From positions 4,580 through 13,989 of the forward strand of contig PMLI01000055.1 in NCBI GenBank assembly GCA_003158835.1: DNA of 9,410 nt. The letters run 5' to 3'. The notes under the pieces are model-generated. The model did no database searches. It saw only the letters and a program-made list of their open reading frames with translations, and had not been told where the DNA came from. The number at the start of each line of letters is the position of its first letter. The first letter of the stretch is position 1. Origin of the DNA: Acidimicrobiaceae bacterium (lineage in GTDB: Bacteria > Actinomycetota > Acidimicrobiia > Acidimicrobiales > Palsa-688). Shown here piece after piece: positions 1-6,477 of the stretch. The translations under genes were made by a program, and so were the position numbers.

Positions 1-51
1 GTCGTGCTCGTGCTCGTCGTCGTGCTCGTGCTCGTCGTCGTGGTCGTGCTG
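1..51. repeat. 18-bp tandem repeat encoding the Ser/Thr linker
   Basis: The plus strand reads a GTC/GTG/CTC-rich repeat of period 18: a partial copy at 1-15, a full copy at 16-33, and a diverged copy at 34-51. Read on the minus strand it gives the six-codon pattern Ser-Thr-Ser-Thr-Thr-Thr within the protease linker. The period is a multiple of three, so copy-number change would alter linker length without breaking the frame. More copies may lie beyond the window edge. Confidence 0.8.
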
Positions 52-1658
52 GGCGTGGTCGAGGTGGGCAGTGACTCGGCCAGTTTCACCGCCCCGGCGA
101 TGTTGAGGAGCCCCGCCCCCTGTTGCGCCGCGGGAGCACCGATGTCGGTGGCCGTGCTGCACAGGATCTGCTTGACCAGCGCCGGTGCCGGGTCGGTACC
201 TGCGTGGGCGTGGGCGTACGCCTGGACCACGTCCGCCGCCGCCGCTGCCGCCAGGGGCGATGCCTCGCTGGTCCCGCCGAACTCCTGCACCCCGATGTCT
301 CTGCCGCCGTAACCGTCGGCGCAGCCCGTGTAGAGCTTGTAATCGGTCGAGCAGAGCGCCCAGTTCAAGTCGCCCGGGGCCACGAGGTCGACGGTGCCGC
401 CGGACTGGTTGTAACCGCCCGACGACAGCGACGAGATGTTGTTGACGACCCAGCTGCCATTGCCGACGACGGGGTTGTAGAAGCCACCGTAGTTGGACTG
501 TGCATAAGTGCGGAACGAGGTCGTGGCGCCCACGCTGATGACGTCGGGGTCAGAGGCGGGCGAGCCGATGGTGCTGGTAGGACCGGCGTCACCGCTGGAC
601 ACCACTACTGTGACGCCGGCCGCGACGGCGGCGTCATCGGCGGCACGCACGACGTCCAGGCCCGTGTCGGGGAAGTCCTCCGAGCCGAACGACTCGTTTA
701 TGACTTTGGCCCCGTGTTGCACGGCGTACTGGACGGCTTGGACGATGCCCGAGTCGGTACCGGCGGCGGAGCCGTCACCGAGGACCTTCAGGACCAGTAA
801 AGAGGTACCGGGGGCGGCGCCCACGATCCTGGTCCAGCACCCGCTCTGAGGGAGGAGCGATGCCATCCCGGGGTTCACGTACTGGGAGAGGTTGTAGACC
901 TCGTTGCCCTGGGCGGCGATCGAACTGGCATCGCCGAACGCCTCCGCCCCGTCGGTCTTGGCCGCCGTACCGTCGCCGCTGAAATCCTGGTAGTGGGTGA
1001 TCACGGGCGCTCCCGTCGGCCCGTAGGCGCGGTTGCGCAACAAGTCGGCGTTGGTGGCCTGGAGCCCGTCGGCCAGCAGGGCCACCGTCACCCCGGATCC
1101 GTCGAAGCCCATAGCCTGCGCCTGATCGGCGTGGATTTCCTGTAGCGCTTCAGGATCCAGCTCGGGGGCCGACCGGGTGCCGCACAACTGGGCGGGCGGG
1201 GCCACCTGGTGCGCCACCAGCGCCGGTTTGGTGGGCGCAGCTGGGCTCCCCGTCGCGCCCGTCGGGGCGCCGGGCGCAGGGCTGACCGTGGCGTCGGGGA
1301 CGACCTCCGAAATCGAGGCCGAGCGACCCAGGGACCGGGCCACGGAGGGGCTGACCGCGGCGGTTATGGAATCCACCAAGGTGGTGGTGGCCAGGACGGT
1401 CGCCCCGTCCGCCTTCAGCTCGGCCAGGACAGGTGCCTGGGCCGGGCAGGCGGCACCGGCGGAAGTCCTGGCCGCAACGGGACAGGCCCGCTTGAGCATC
1501 AGTATGACGTTTTGCGAGGCCTGCTTCGCGGCGGAGCGGGCCACCGGTGACGGGGTGGCGGCCCTCACGGCCGTGAGAGGCTGGGCGACGAAGGACGTCG
1601 TGAGGATCACCGCCGCACCTGTCACGTAACGGGCGGTCCGGTACCTGGAGCGAGTCAT
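1..1658 (-). CDS. Secreted subtilisin-fold serine peptidase (S8/S53-like), C-terminus cut by window edge
   Basis: 552 residues are visible, and the reading frame runs off the window start. Residues 1-35 form a signal peptide (basic start, hydrophobic VTGAAVILTTSFVA, then small residues). Residues about 49-124 resemble an I9-type propeptide (VILMLK near 51, VVPDATV near 119). The catalytic domain spans about 165-530. VALLADGL carries Asp197 at the subtilisin Asp32 position. EAFGDASSIAA (239-249) aligns without gaps to the subtilisin HGTHVAGTIAA helix, but the His is Glu239 and Asp243 lies four residues on. SSGDAG has Asp357 where subtilisins have the oxyanion Asn. GGTSEASP holds the nucleophile Ser464. 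From about 531 a Thr/Ser linker begins, probably leading to a further domain or surface anchor. It acts outside the cell as an endopeptidase; its substrate is unknown. An in-frame ATG at 1682 preceded by AGGTGA is an alternative start that adds eight residues. The subtilisin/sedolisin clan is certain; the exact family is not. Confidence 0.9.
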   Translation of the reverse strand, partial: MTRSRYRTARYVTGAAVILTTSFVAQPLTAVRAATPSPVARSAAKQASQNVILMLKRACPVAARTSAGAACPAQAPVLAELKADGATVLATTTLVDSITAAVSPSVARSLGRSASISEVVPDATVSPAPGAPTGATGSPAAPTKPALVAHQVAPPAQLCGTRSAPELDPEALQEIHADQAQAMGFDGSGVTVALLADGLQATNADLLRNRAYGPTGAPVITHYQDFSGDGTAAKTDGAEAFGDASSIAAQGNEVYNLSQYVNPGMASLLPQSGCWTRIVGAAPGTSLLVLKVLGDGSAAGTDSGIVQAVQYAVQHGAKVINESFGSEDFPDTGLDVVRAADDAAVAAGVTVVVSSGDAGPTSTIGSPASDPDVISVGATTSFRTYAQSNYGGFYNPVVGNGSWVVNNISSLSSGGYNQSGGTVDLVAPGDLNWALCSTDYKLYTGCADGYGGRDIGVQEFGGTSEASPLAAAAAADVVQAYAHAHAGTDPAPALVKQILCSTATDIGAPAAQQGAGLLNIAGAVKLAESLPTSTTPSTTTTTSTSTTTSTST

Positions 1659-1731
1659 GACTGCCAACCTGCCCGTCCTCATGGTTGTCCCGGTCACCTG
1701 GCAGACCGCCCTGACGGGACGGCTCGCCGGC

Positions 1732-1760
1732 TTGACAACAAAGTGGAGCAAACTTACCAG
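1732..1760 (+). promoter_or_regulatory. Possible sigma70-type promoter (weak -10)
   Basis: A perfect TTGACA at 1732-1737 is followed after 17 bases by TACCAG at 1755-1760. The -35 is exact, but the -10 matches only its TA and one inner base. The element lies in the AT-richer part of the gap upstream of the protease gene and points towards the small ORF at 1970, about 200 bases away. No convincing gene begins directly downstream. A chance hexamer is quite possible. Confidence 0.25.
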
Positions 1761-1956
1761 TCCCTGCGTTTCTGCCGGCGCCGCGGGTGGCGGGCTACGG
1801 CCGCAGGGACCGGAACCAAGGCGACGGCCGGCGACTTCGGGCAGATCAGGAGGTCCCCGATGGGGGAGCGGCGTAAAGCCCGAACGCATGGTGGGCCGTC
1901 CGTGGCGGGCGCCTCACGCTGGGACCAACCTTAGAGCGCCCCTGCCCCGACCTCTT

Positions 1957-1962
1957 TATCGT
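1957..1962 (+). promoter_or_regulatory. Candidate leaderless -10 box
   Basis: TATCGT fits the TANNNT -10 pattern of actinobacteria and ends 7 bases before the ATG at 1970. That is the distance expected if transcription starts at the A of the start codon. The ORF has no Shine-Dalgarno sequence, which agrees with a leaderless transcript. No good -35 is visible, and the motif is short. Confidence 0.3.
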
Positions 1963-1969
1963 GGGCGTC

Positions 1970-2086
1970 ATGCCTACGAAGCAGAAGGAAGCCAACGAGA
2001 AGCTCGGCGAGGCGAGACTGGAGTGCCCGCCCGGCTGTCTCGTGTGCGAGGACATCGTCAGGGAGTTCGTGGAAGGGCTCGAATAG
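1970..2086 (+). CDS. Small charged protein with a CPPGCLVC motif, function unknown
   Basis: A 38-residue ORF begins MPTKQKEANEKL and contains Cys19, Cys23 and Cys26 (CPPGCLVC), followed by the acidic tail CEDIVREFVEGLE. It is rich in Lys and Glu, with little of the Arg/Pro/Gly excess seen in out-of-frame GC-rich ORFs, which is the main reason to believe it. The spaced cysteines could bind a metal or act in redox, but three ligands from one chain would need a partner or a dimer. An in-frame GTG at 1961 is an alternative start. It lies alone in a 485-base gap, convergent with the phosphoesterase gene at 2144. I do not recognise the family, and coding is likely but unproven. Confidence 0.5.
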   Translation: MPTKQKEANEKLGEARLECPPGCLVCEDIVREFVEGLE

Positions 2087-2107
2087 CGGCCCCGTTACAC
2101 CGGCGCC

Positions 2108-2161
2108 TCACAGGTGGAACGCTCGTCACAGATGGAACGGGCCTCACAGATGGAACGGGCC
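2108..2161. repeat. Three tandem 18-bp repeats over the phosphoesterase stop codon
   Basis: Units start at 2108, 2126 and 2144. The last two are identical (TCACAGATGGAACGGGCC) and the first differs at four or five positions. On the minus strand each unit encodes the C-terminal Phe-His-Leu and a TGA stop in the same frame, so the gene end is followed by two further in-frame copies of its own terminus and stop. The array looks like local slippage or duplication of the 3' end of the gene. Confidence 0.9.
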
Positions 2162-3205
2162 CAGCAGTGACGCCGCCGAGGCCCTCCCGAGGTCCGGCAC
2201 GCCGTTGAGCTGGCAGACGGTCCTCAGCACCGAGTAGTCGTCGAAGGCCATGGCCGAGCGTGTACCCGCCGGCGTGGAGGCGGACATGACGATGAGCGGT
2301 ACGTGGGACGGGACGTTGCCCGAGCCCTCTCCCTCGTCCCAGACGATCAGCACGGCCAGGCGGCCCGAGCGGTAGGCGGGGCTGGCCAGGATCTGCGGCA
2401 ACCAACCGGCGACCCAGTTATCAGCCTGGGCCACGGTGCCGTCATGCATGTCGTCTTGGAGGTCCGGGGTGACCGTGGTCAGGCCCACGGAGGGCCCCGA
2501 GGCCAGGGCCTGGTGCAAAGGCCCACTTGCCGTCGCGCCCAGGGGCTGGTCCCAGGTGCCACATTCGCGCCTGATGTTGGTGTAGTACACGGCCGGGTTG
2601 TGCTTCGTCCCGTACTCGCCGTAACTAGCCAGGCCGCAATTGCTTCCCATCGCCTCCACGTAGGACCGCCATTGCCGGCCGGCCGCGTCGAGCTCGGAGA
2701 ACACCGACGGGACCGCGGTGGCGCAACTTCCTCCCGGGCCGCAATCGGTGTCCCAGGGTGAGGAGGCAAACGACTGCGCGGAGGTCATTTCCATGTAGTT
2801 GGGCAGAGATGGGTGAGTCAGTGCGTCATACCGGGTCGCCAGCCCGCACTTGGTGGCCAGGCGGTTGAGCTCGGGGGCGGCGGGGTTGCCGATAACCGAG
2901 CTGTAACCGTGGTTCTCCTCCCATATCAGCAGGACCTCGTGCACCACCGGCCGGCCCGTCAACGTCCCACAAGGACGCGCCAGATCCGGGACGACCTCCC
3001 CACCCGGCGCGCCGCCCGCGCCGGCCGGCGCCGTCGCCGCCACGGTCCGACTTGTCGCGGGCCTGCTTGTACCGAGCCCGCCCGTACCGGGGTAATGAGG
3101 GACCGCCGTTGCCGCTCCGCCGCCGCCTGCCGCGCCCAGGAGGCCGACCGCGCCCACCAGAGACCCGTAGCGCACCAGGTTTCGCGTCAAAACAAACCTA
3201 CGCAC
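2144..3205 (-). CDS. Secreted phosphoesterase, PF04185 (acid phosphatase / phospholipase C-like)
   Basis: This 353-residue protein belongs to the alkaline-phosphatase-fold phosphoesterases that hydrolyse phosphomonoesters or phospholipid head groups with bound metals. The N-terminus (MRRFVLTRNL, then a Gly/Ala hydrophobic stretch to about 35) is an export signal. A low-complexity Ala/Gly/Pro stretch to about 75 follows. Family landmarks are IWEENHGY (94-101), THPSLPNY (130-137, with the likely nucleophile Ser133), TPDLQDDMHDG (246-256), and IVWDEGEG (287-294) with His301; these Asp, Glu, His and Asn residues would hold the metals. Cysteines at 80, 120, 155, 161, 190, 215 and 331 may form disulfides outside the cell. 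The start is a GTG with no clear Shine-Dalgarno sequence, so a downstream start is possible. It lies 46 bases after the small basic gene on the same strand. The exact substrate cannot be told from sequence. Confidence 0.9.
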   Translation of the reverse strand: MRRFVLTRNLVRYGSLVGAVGLLGAAGGGGAATAVPHYPGTGGLGTSRPATSRTVAATAPAGAGGAPGGEVVPDLARPCGTLTGRPVVHEVLLIWEENHGYSSVIGNPAAPELNRLATKCGLATRYDALTHPSLPNYMEMTSAQSFASSPWDTDCGPGGSCATAVPSVFSELDAAGRQWRSYVEAMGSNCGLASYGEYGTKHNPAVYYTNIRRECGTWDQPLGATASGPLHQALASGPSVGLTTVTPDLQDDMHDGTVAQADNWVAGWLPQILASPAYRSGRLAVLIVWDEGEGSGNVPSHVPLIVMSASTPAGTRSAMAFDDYSVLRTVCQLNGVPDLGRASAASLLGPFHL

Positions 3206-3251
3206 CGGGGCCGGCGGTCAAACGGGGTTTATGAAGAGGTTGAGCGACGAA

Positions 3252-3368
3252 CTACGAGCCCACGAGCGGCTTGTGGGTTTGCTGCTTTTCCTTCTTGGCT
3301 TGACGCTTCTCTTTGATCGTCTTGCCCGACTTCTTGGAAGCGGTCTTGCGGGGAGACTTGTCGGCCAT
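3252..3368 (-). CDS. Small lysine-rich protein (MADKSPRK family), function unknown
   Basis: A 38-residue, strongly basic protein that begins MADKSPRKTASKKSGKT and ends KPLVGS, with about a third of its residues Lys or Arg. It has a good ribosome binding site (AAAGGGGG, about five bases before the ATG on the minus strand). Short proteins with this MADKSPR/KKSGKxIKEKRxAKK pattern are, from memory, common and conserved in actinobacteria as hypothetical proteins. The charge suggests nucleic acid or ribosome contact, but that is inference. It lies between the helicase gene (88 bases upstream) and the phosphoesterase gene (46 bases downstream), all on one strand, and it may have its own promoter after the helicase hairpin. 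Confidence 0.8.
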   Translation of the reverse strand: MADKSPRKTASKKSGKTIKEKRQAKKEKQQTHKPLVGS

Positions 3369-3381
3369 GTCAACCCCCTTT

Positions 3382-3406
3382 CCCTGGGGGAAGGCTACCC
3401 CCGGGG
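3382..3406 (-). promoter_or_regulatory. Hairpin in the leader of the small basic protein gene
   Basis: On the minus strand CCCCGGGGG, a TAGCCTT loop and CCCCCAGGG can fold into a five-pair G/C stem extended by three more pairs after one C/A mismatch. Its 3' arm abuts the AAAGGGGG ribosome binding site of the gene starting at 3368. It could affect translation or protect a processed 5' end. No U-tract follows, so it is not a typical intrinsic terminator. Confidence 0.35.
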
Positions 3407-3407
3407 A

Positions 3408-3435
3408 GCCTCGTTGCGACGTTGTTCAACGAGGC
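3408..3435 (-). terminator. Hairpin after the helicase gene, possible terminator
   Basis: A perfect 9-bp inverted repeat, GCCTCGTTG and CAACGAGGC, flanks a 10-base loop. It starts 21 bases after the helicase stop codon and precedes the small basic gene. Position and perfection fit a transcript end, but no T-run follows on the minus strand, so it may act with Rho or only stabilise the mRNA end. Confidence 0.45.
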
Positions 3436-3455
3436 GCCGGTCGTAGGCACATTTC

Positions 3456-6290
3456 TCAATATCTTCGCGCCGCCGCGATGAGGGCCAGCAACTCGTCTCC
3501 GTAGGACTCGAGCTTGCCCGGGCCGATCCCGTCGACATTCGCAAGCTCGGCCATGGTCGAAGGGGCCAAACTGGCCAGCGCCTCGAGCGTCCGATCGTGC
3601 AGGTACACGTAAGGCGGTTTGTGTTCGCTGGTGGCCCGCTGTGAGCGCCATGCCCGCAACGCCTGCCGGACGCGTTCCACGACTTCGGGGGGCAATGGCT
3701 CCCCTTTGGCGGCGCGCTCCAACTTCGCAACACCCGGGCGGGTGCCGGCCCGGCCCGGCTGGCGCCGGGGCGGAGGCGAGGGTGGGGCCGGCGACGGGGA
3801 CAGGGCGCCACGGCCCGGCGGGGGCCGGAGGGGCCGGCGGGCCGTGGTCCACTCCTCGCTCAACTCGGCCACGAAGGGTGAGGTCGGGTCACCGGCCATA
3901 ACATGGACCGAGGCCGAGCCGCGCGTCAGGCCCACATGAAAGACCCTGCGCTCCTCTTCGACATCTACGGCCAAGCGGTGCGGGAAGAGGCCGGCCGACA
4001 CCTCGTGGAGCACCACGTGGGGCCATTCCCGGCCCTTCACCCGGTGGACCGTGGACAGCACCACGCCGTCGGTCGAGCCGGGATGGCGCAACGACTGACG
4101 GAGCCAGTCCTCGAACCCTTCCGCCTCGGGGTGCAGGGCGGCCAGCGCCAACAGGGCGTCCAGGTCGTCGGTCTGGGCCGAGCGGTCCAGGCGCCGGCGT
4201 GAGCCCTCCAGTAGTTCCATGGCCCGGTCGAGGCCGATGTCGTCGCGCACTGCCCGCAGCACGGCCGCCGTCGGGCCGGCCGCGGCGCGCCGGCGCACCG
4301 TCTTCAAGTCCGAGATGAAGCCGGTGATCTTGTCGCCATCACGTTCGCTCAACCGCCCCGCCAGCCGCTCCAGCCTGCTCACGCCGGACTGCTCGCTCAT
4401 CCACTCGAGCACTTTGGGTGACAGTGCCCGCGACGGCCGGCGAGCCGCCAGCGACACGTCCGCGCCCGCCAGCCGTTCGGGCGGGGACACGGCCAGGCGC
4501 AGCCACGCCAGCGCTGCCTGTACGCCGCCGCGGGACAGGTAGGACACGTCCACCGCGGGGCGGACAGGGATACGGCGGTGCACGAGGGCTACCTGCACTG
4601 GCGCCAGGGAGGCGTTGACCCGGGTCAGGACGGCGACGTCTGCGGGCGCGGCCCCGTCTGCTATGAGACCGGCGACGCGCTCGACGGTGGCGGAGAGGGG
4701 GTCGTCGCTCGCCACCACTTCGAGCTCATGTCCGTCCAGGGCTCGACCAGGCGCGGCCACTATGCGTTTTGGGACCCGGTTGCGGTTGTGCGTGAGCAGG
4801 GTACGGGCCGCATCGACGACGCTGACCGGGCACCGGTAGTTGACGTGGAGCGGGTGTTCGCCGGCCGTGGGGAAGAAGCGGCGGAAGTCGATCAACCATT
4901 CGGGTGACGCCCCCGAGTAGCCGTAGATCGTCTGGTCGTCGTCGCCTACCCCGAAGACGGCGCCTTCGGGGCCGGCCAGCAGCCGTATGAGCAGGAGGTG
5001 GGCCGGGGTGAGGTCCTGGAACTCGTCGACCAGCAGGGCCTGGCAGGCAGAGCGGGCCGAGCGGCGGGCGGCAGGGTCGGTGAGCAGCACTTCGATGGCT
5101 CTGTACACTTGCTCGTCGAAATCGACCAGCTGCCGTGCGGCCAGTAGGCGCCGGTAGCGCTCGAACATTTCCGCCAGGCCGTCCACGTCGCCGCCGTACT
5201 CGGCCTCCACCTGGGCTGGAGCCTGCAGCCCCAGCCGCACGGCCGATAGGGCTTCGATCCACGCCACGGCCGGGTCCGTATTGGCCCGGTGCGGCAAGTC
5301 GACCAGGGTGTCGAGGAGCGAGCGCACCTCGCTCTCGTCGATGGTGGTGACGGGGGCCGATTTGGTCACCAGCGAGAGGCCGAGGGCGTTCAGAGTCCGC
5401 ACTTGCAGGTCCGGGAGGTCGGGTGTGCGTTCCTTCATCTCGTCTGCCGCTCTCTTGTTGTAGGCGACGAGCGTCATGGCTCTTCCGGGCAGGTGCCACC
5501 GCCGTAGCAGGTGGCGGGCGCGTTCGGTCAGCACCCGCGTCTTGCCCGAGCCGGCCGGCGCAATGATGCGGGCCGCCCCGCCGGGGTGGACGACGGCCGC
5601 CAGCTGGTCAGGTGCCAAGGCGGCATCGGTGTGGTTGGCGCCGAAGGGGACCAGCGAGCCGGCCAGCAGGGCCAGCCGGGGGACCACCGCGGCGCCGTCG
5701 ATCGCACTGCGCCACTCGCGCGGCCCGCCATCGCAAAAGGCCGGTGTCCCGTCGCCCAGCACCACGTCCGCGGGGCCGCCGGCGGTGGCGCCCAGGCGGA
5801 CCGCCTCTTGCCCCAAAGACCACCTGGCTACACCGCGGCGGGCGTCGACGGCATTGGCGAACATCGCATGAGCCCGCCGCTCGCCGGGAAAGCTGAAGGA
5901 AGGGGTCAGCGACCACACGGCGGCGCGCTCGACCTCGTCGGCAGGCGGCTGGTCCTCCACCTCGATCACGAGCGGCGTCCGCTCCCGCCACGCCTGCTCG
6001 AGCTCGCCGATGCCGCTGGCGGCCCTCTGGCAGTGCCCCCACGCCGCCGGTGGCTCCTGGCCCGGGGCCACCAGTACGCTCCGGCCCAGCACAGGCCCGG
6101 CCGCCATGGTGGCGAGGGGCCCGGCCTCCAGGCCGCCCCCGGGCCCCGCCCCCGGGCCCATCCGCTCGGGGCCGGGGGCGGGGGAGGCCTCGTGGCTCAG
6201 CGAACGCTCCCAGCAGTCGCGCACATCGGCGGCGCGGGCGTGGCGGCTGCCGCAGTAGGCGCAGGGGACACCTGTGACGGCCTCGCTCAT
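3456..6290 (-). CDS. UvrD/Rep-type superfamily 1 DNA helicase with HRDC domain and extra N-terminal domain
   Basis: 944 residues, against about 700 for typical UvrD. It is an ATP-driven 3'-5' DNA translocase likely to act in repair or recombination. The N-terminus has Cys10-x2-Cys13-x3-His17-x8-Cys26, a probable small zinc site. A Gly/Pro linker and a domain of about 170 residues (about 65-225) follow, with no motif I can name. The helicase core begins at Gln/Walker A APAGSGKT (GSGKT 247-251), then motif Ia VAYNKRAADEMKER, motif II VDEFQD (Asp422, Glu423), motif III GDDDQTIYGYSG, motif IV NYRCP, motif V STVHRVKGREW (His749), and motif VI VFHVGLTRG ending at Arg790. An Arg/Pro-rich spacer leads to a C-terminal HRDC domain (about 863-944, with GIGPGKLESYG). 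Mycobacterial UvrD2 also carries HRDC, but its tetracysteine linker is missing here. The ATG has no clear Shine-Dalgarno sequence. Confidence 0.95.
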   Translation of the reverse strand: MSEAVTGVPCAYCGSRHARAADVRDCWERSLSHEASPAPGPERMGPGAGPGGGLEAGPLATMAAGPVLGRSVLVAPGQEPPAAWGHCQRAASGIGELEQAWRERTPLVIEVEDQPPADEVERAAVWSLTPSFSFPGERRAHAMFANAVDARRGVARWSLGQEAVRLGATAGGPADVVLGDGTPAFCDGGPREWRSAIDGAAVVPRLALLAGSLVPFGANHTDAALAPDQLAAVVHPGGAARIIAPAGSGKTRVLTERARHLLRRWHLPGRAMTLVAYNKRAADEMKERTPDLPDLQVRTLNALGLSLVTKSAPVTTIDESEVRSLLDTLVDLPHRANTDPAVAWIEALSAVRLGLQAPAQVEAEYGGDVDGLAEMFERYRRLLAARQLVDFDEQVYRAIEVLLTDPAARRSARSACQALLVDEFQDLTPAHLLLIRLLAGPEGAVFGVGDDDQTIYGYSGASPEWLIDFRRFFPTAGEHPLHVNYRCPVSVVDAARTLLTHNRNRVPKRIVAAPGRALDGHELEVVASDDPLSATVERVAGLIADGAAPADVAVLTRVNASLAPVQVALVHRRIPVRPAVDVSYLSRGGVQAALAWLRLAVSPPERLAGADVSLAARRPSRALSPKVLEWMSEQSGVSRLERLAGRLSERDGDKITGFISDLKTVRRRAAAGPTAAVLRAVRDDIGLDRAMELLEGSRRRLDRSAQTDDLDALLALAALHPEAEGFEDWLRQSLRHPGSTDGVVLSTVHRVKGREWPHVVLHEVSAGLFPHRLAVDVEEERRVFHVGLTRGSASVHVMAGDPTSPFVAELSEEWTTARRPLRPPPGRGALSPSPAPPSPPPRRQPGRAGTRPGVAKLERAAKGEPLPPEVVERVRQALRAWRSQRATSEHKPPYVYLHDRTLEALASLAPSTMAELANVDGIGPGKLESYGDELLALIAAARRY

Positions 6291-6297
6291 GTGGCAA

Positions 6298-6307
6298 ACG
6301 GTACCGT
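6298..6307. promoter_or_regulatory. Palindrome ACGGTACCGT near the helicase start
   Basis: A perfect 10-bp palindrome begins 8 bases upstream of the helicase ATG, inside the 183-base divergent gap. It could be an operator for the helicase gene. The GGTACC core also occurs inside coding sequence elsewhere in the window, so by itself it is weak evidence. Slightly further on, ACGGTT is repeated in tandem at 6335-6346. No clear -35/-10 pair is visible for either direction. Confidence 0.2.
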
Positions 6308-6384
6308 CCTGCTGGGACAGTCGGTTCCCGGATGACGGTTACGGTTCAAGCAATCACGGGGAACTGCCGATATGCCTGCTTAGC

Positions 6385-6403
6385 GGGGATCCACGAGATC
6401 CCC
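6385..6403 (+). promoter_or_regulatory. Leader hairpin upstream of the EAL-HDOD gene
   Basis: GGGGATC, a CACGA loop and GATCCCC form a perfect 7-bp stem. It ends three bases before the AGGAG ribosome binding site (6407-6411) of the short leader ORF at 6421. This placement suggests control of translation start or transcript stability. There is no T-run, so a plain terminator is unlikely. It does not match the cyclic-di-GMP riboswitch consensus I know. Confidence 0.4.
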
Positions 6404-6420
6404 CAGAGGAGTCACAAGTT

Positions 6421-6477
6421 ATGCGGACGGCGTCGCGCAGGCCGGCAGCGCAATCCCCGGCCGGAAGGACCGGATGA
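6421..6477 (+). CDS. Possible 18-residue leader peptide coupled to the EAL-HDOD gene
   Basis: ATG at 6421 follows AGGAG with a 9-base gap and opens a short ORF encoding MRTASRRPAAQSPAGRTG. Its TGA at 6475-6477 overlaps the ATG of the EAL-HDOD gene in an ATGA junction, the usual form of translational coupling. The peptide is Arg/Pro/Ala-rich with no known motif, so its value may lie in being translated rather than in a product. The ORF is short enough to arise by chance, and only the ribosome binding site and overlap support it. Confidence 0.4.
   Translation: MRTASRRPAAQSPAGRTG

Noticed and set aside
123..800. Plus-strand frame of about 225 codons opposite the protease
   Set aside because: The minus strand encodes a complete subtilisin-like catalytic domain here; this frame has no recognisable features.
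1743..1934. Plus-strand frame of 63 codons after the TTGACA box
   Set aside because: GTG start without a Shine-Dalgarno sequence, and an Arg/Gly-rich sequence resembling a random GC-rich frame.
1846..2055. Minus-strand frame of 69 codons in the gap before the phosphoesterase
   Set aside because: No ribosome binding site or motif, and it overlaps the better-looking small ORF at 1970 in antisense.
5511..6335. Plus-strand frame of about 274 codons opposite the helicase N-terminus
   Set aside because: Typical GC-rich antisense shadow of a real gene, with low-complexity Gly/Ala/Arg composition and no motif.
6320..6404. Cyclic-di-GMP riboswitch before the EAL-HDOD gene
   Set aside because: The region has one hairpin but lacks the conserved GEMM sequence blocks I know.
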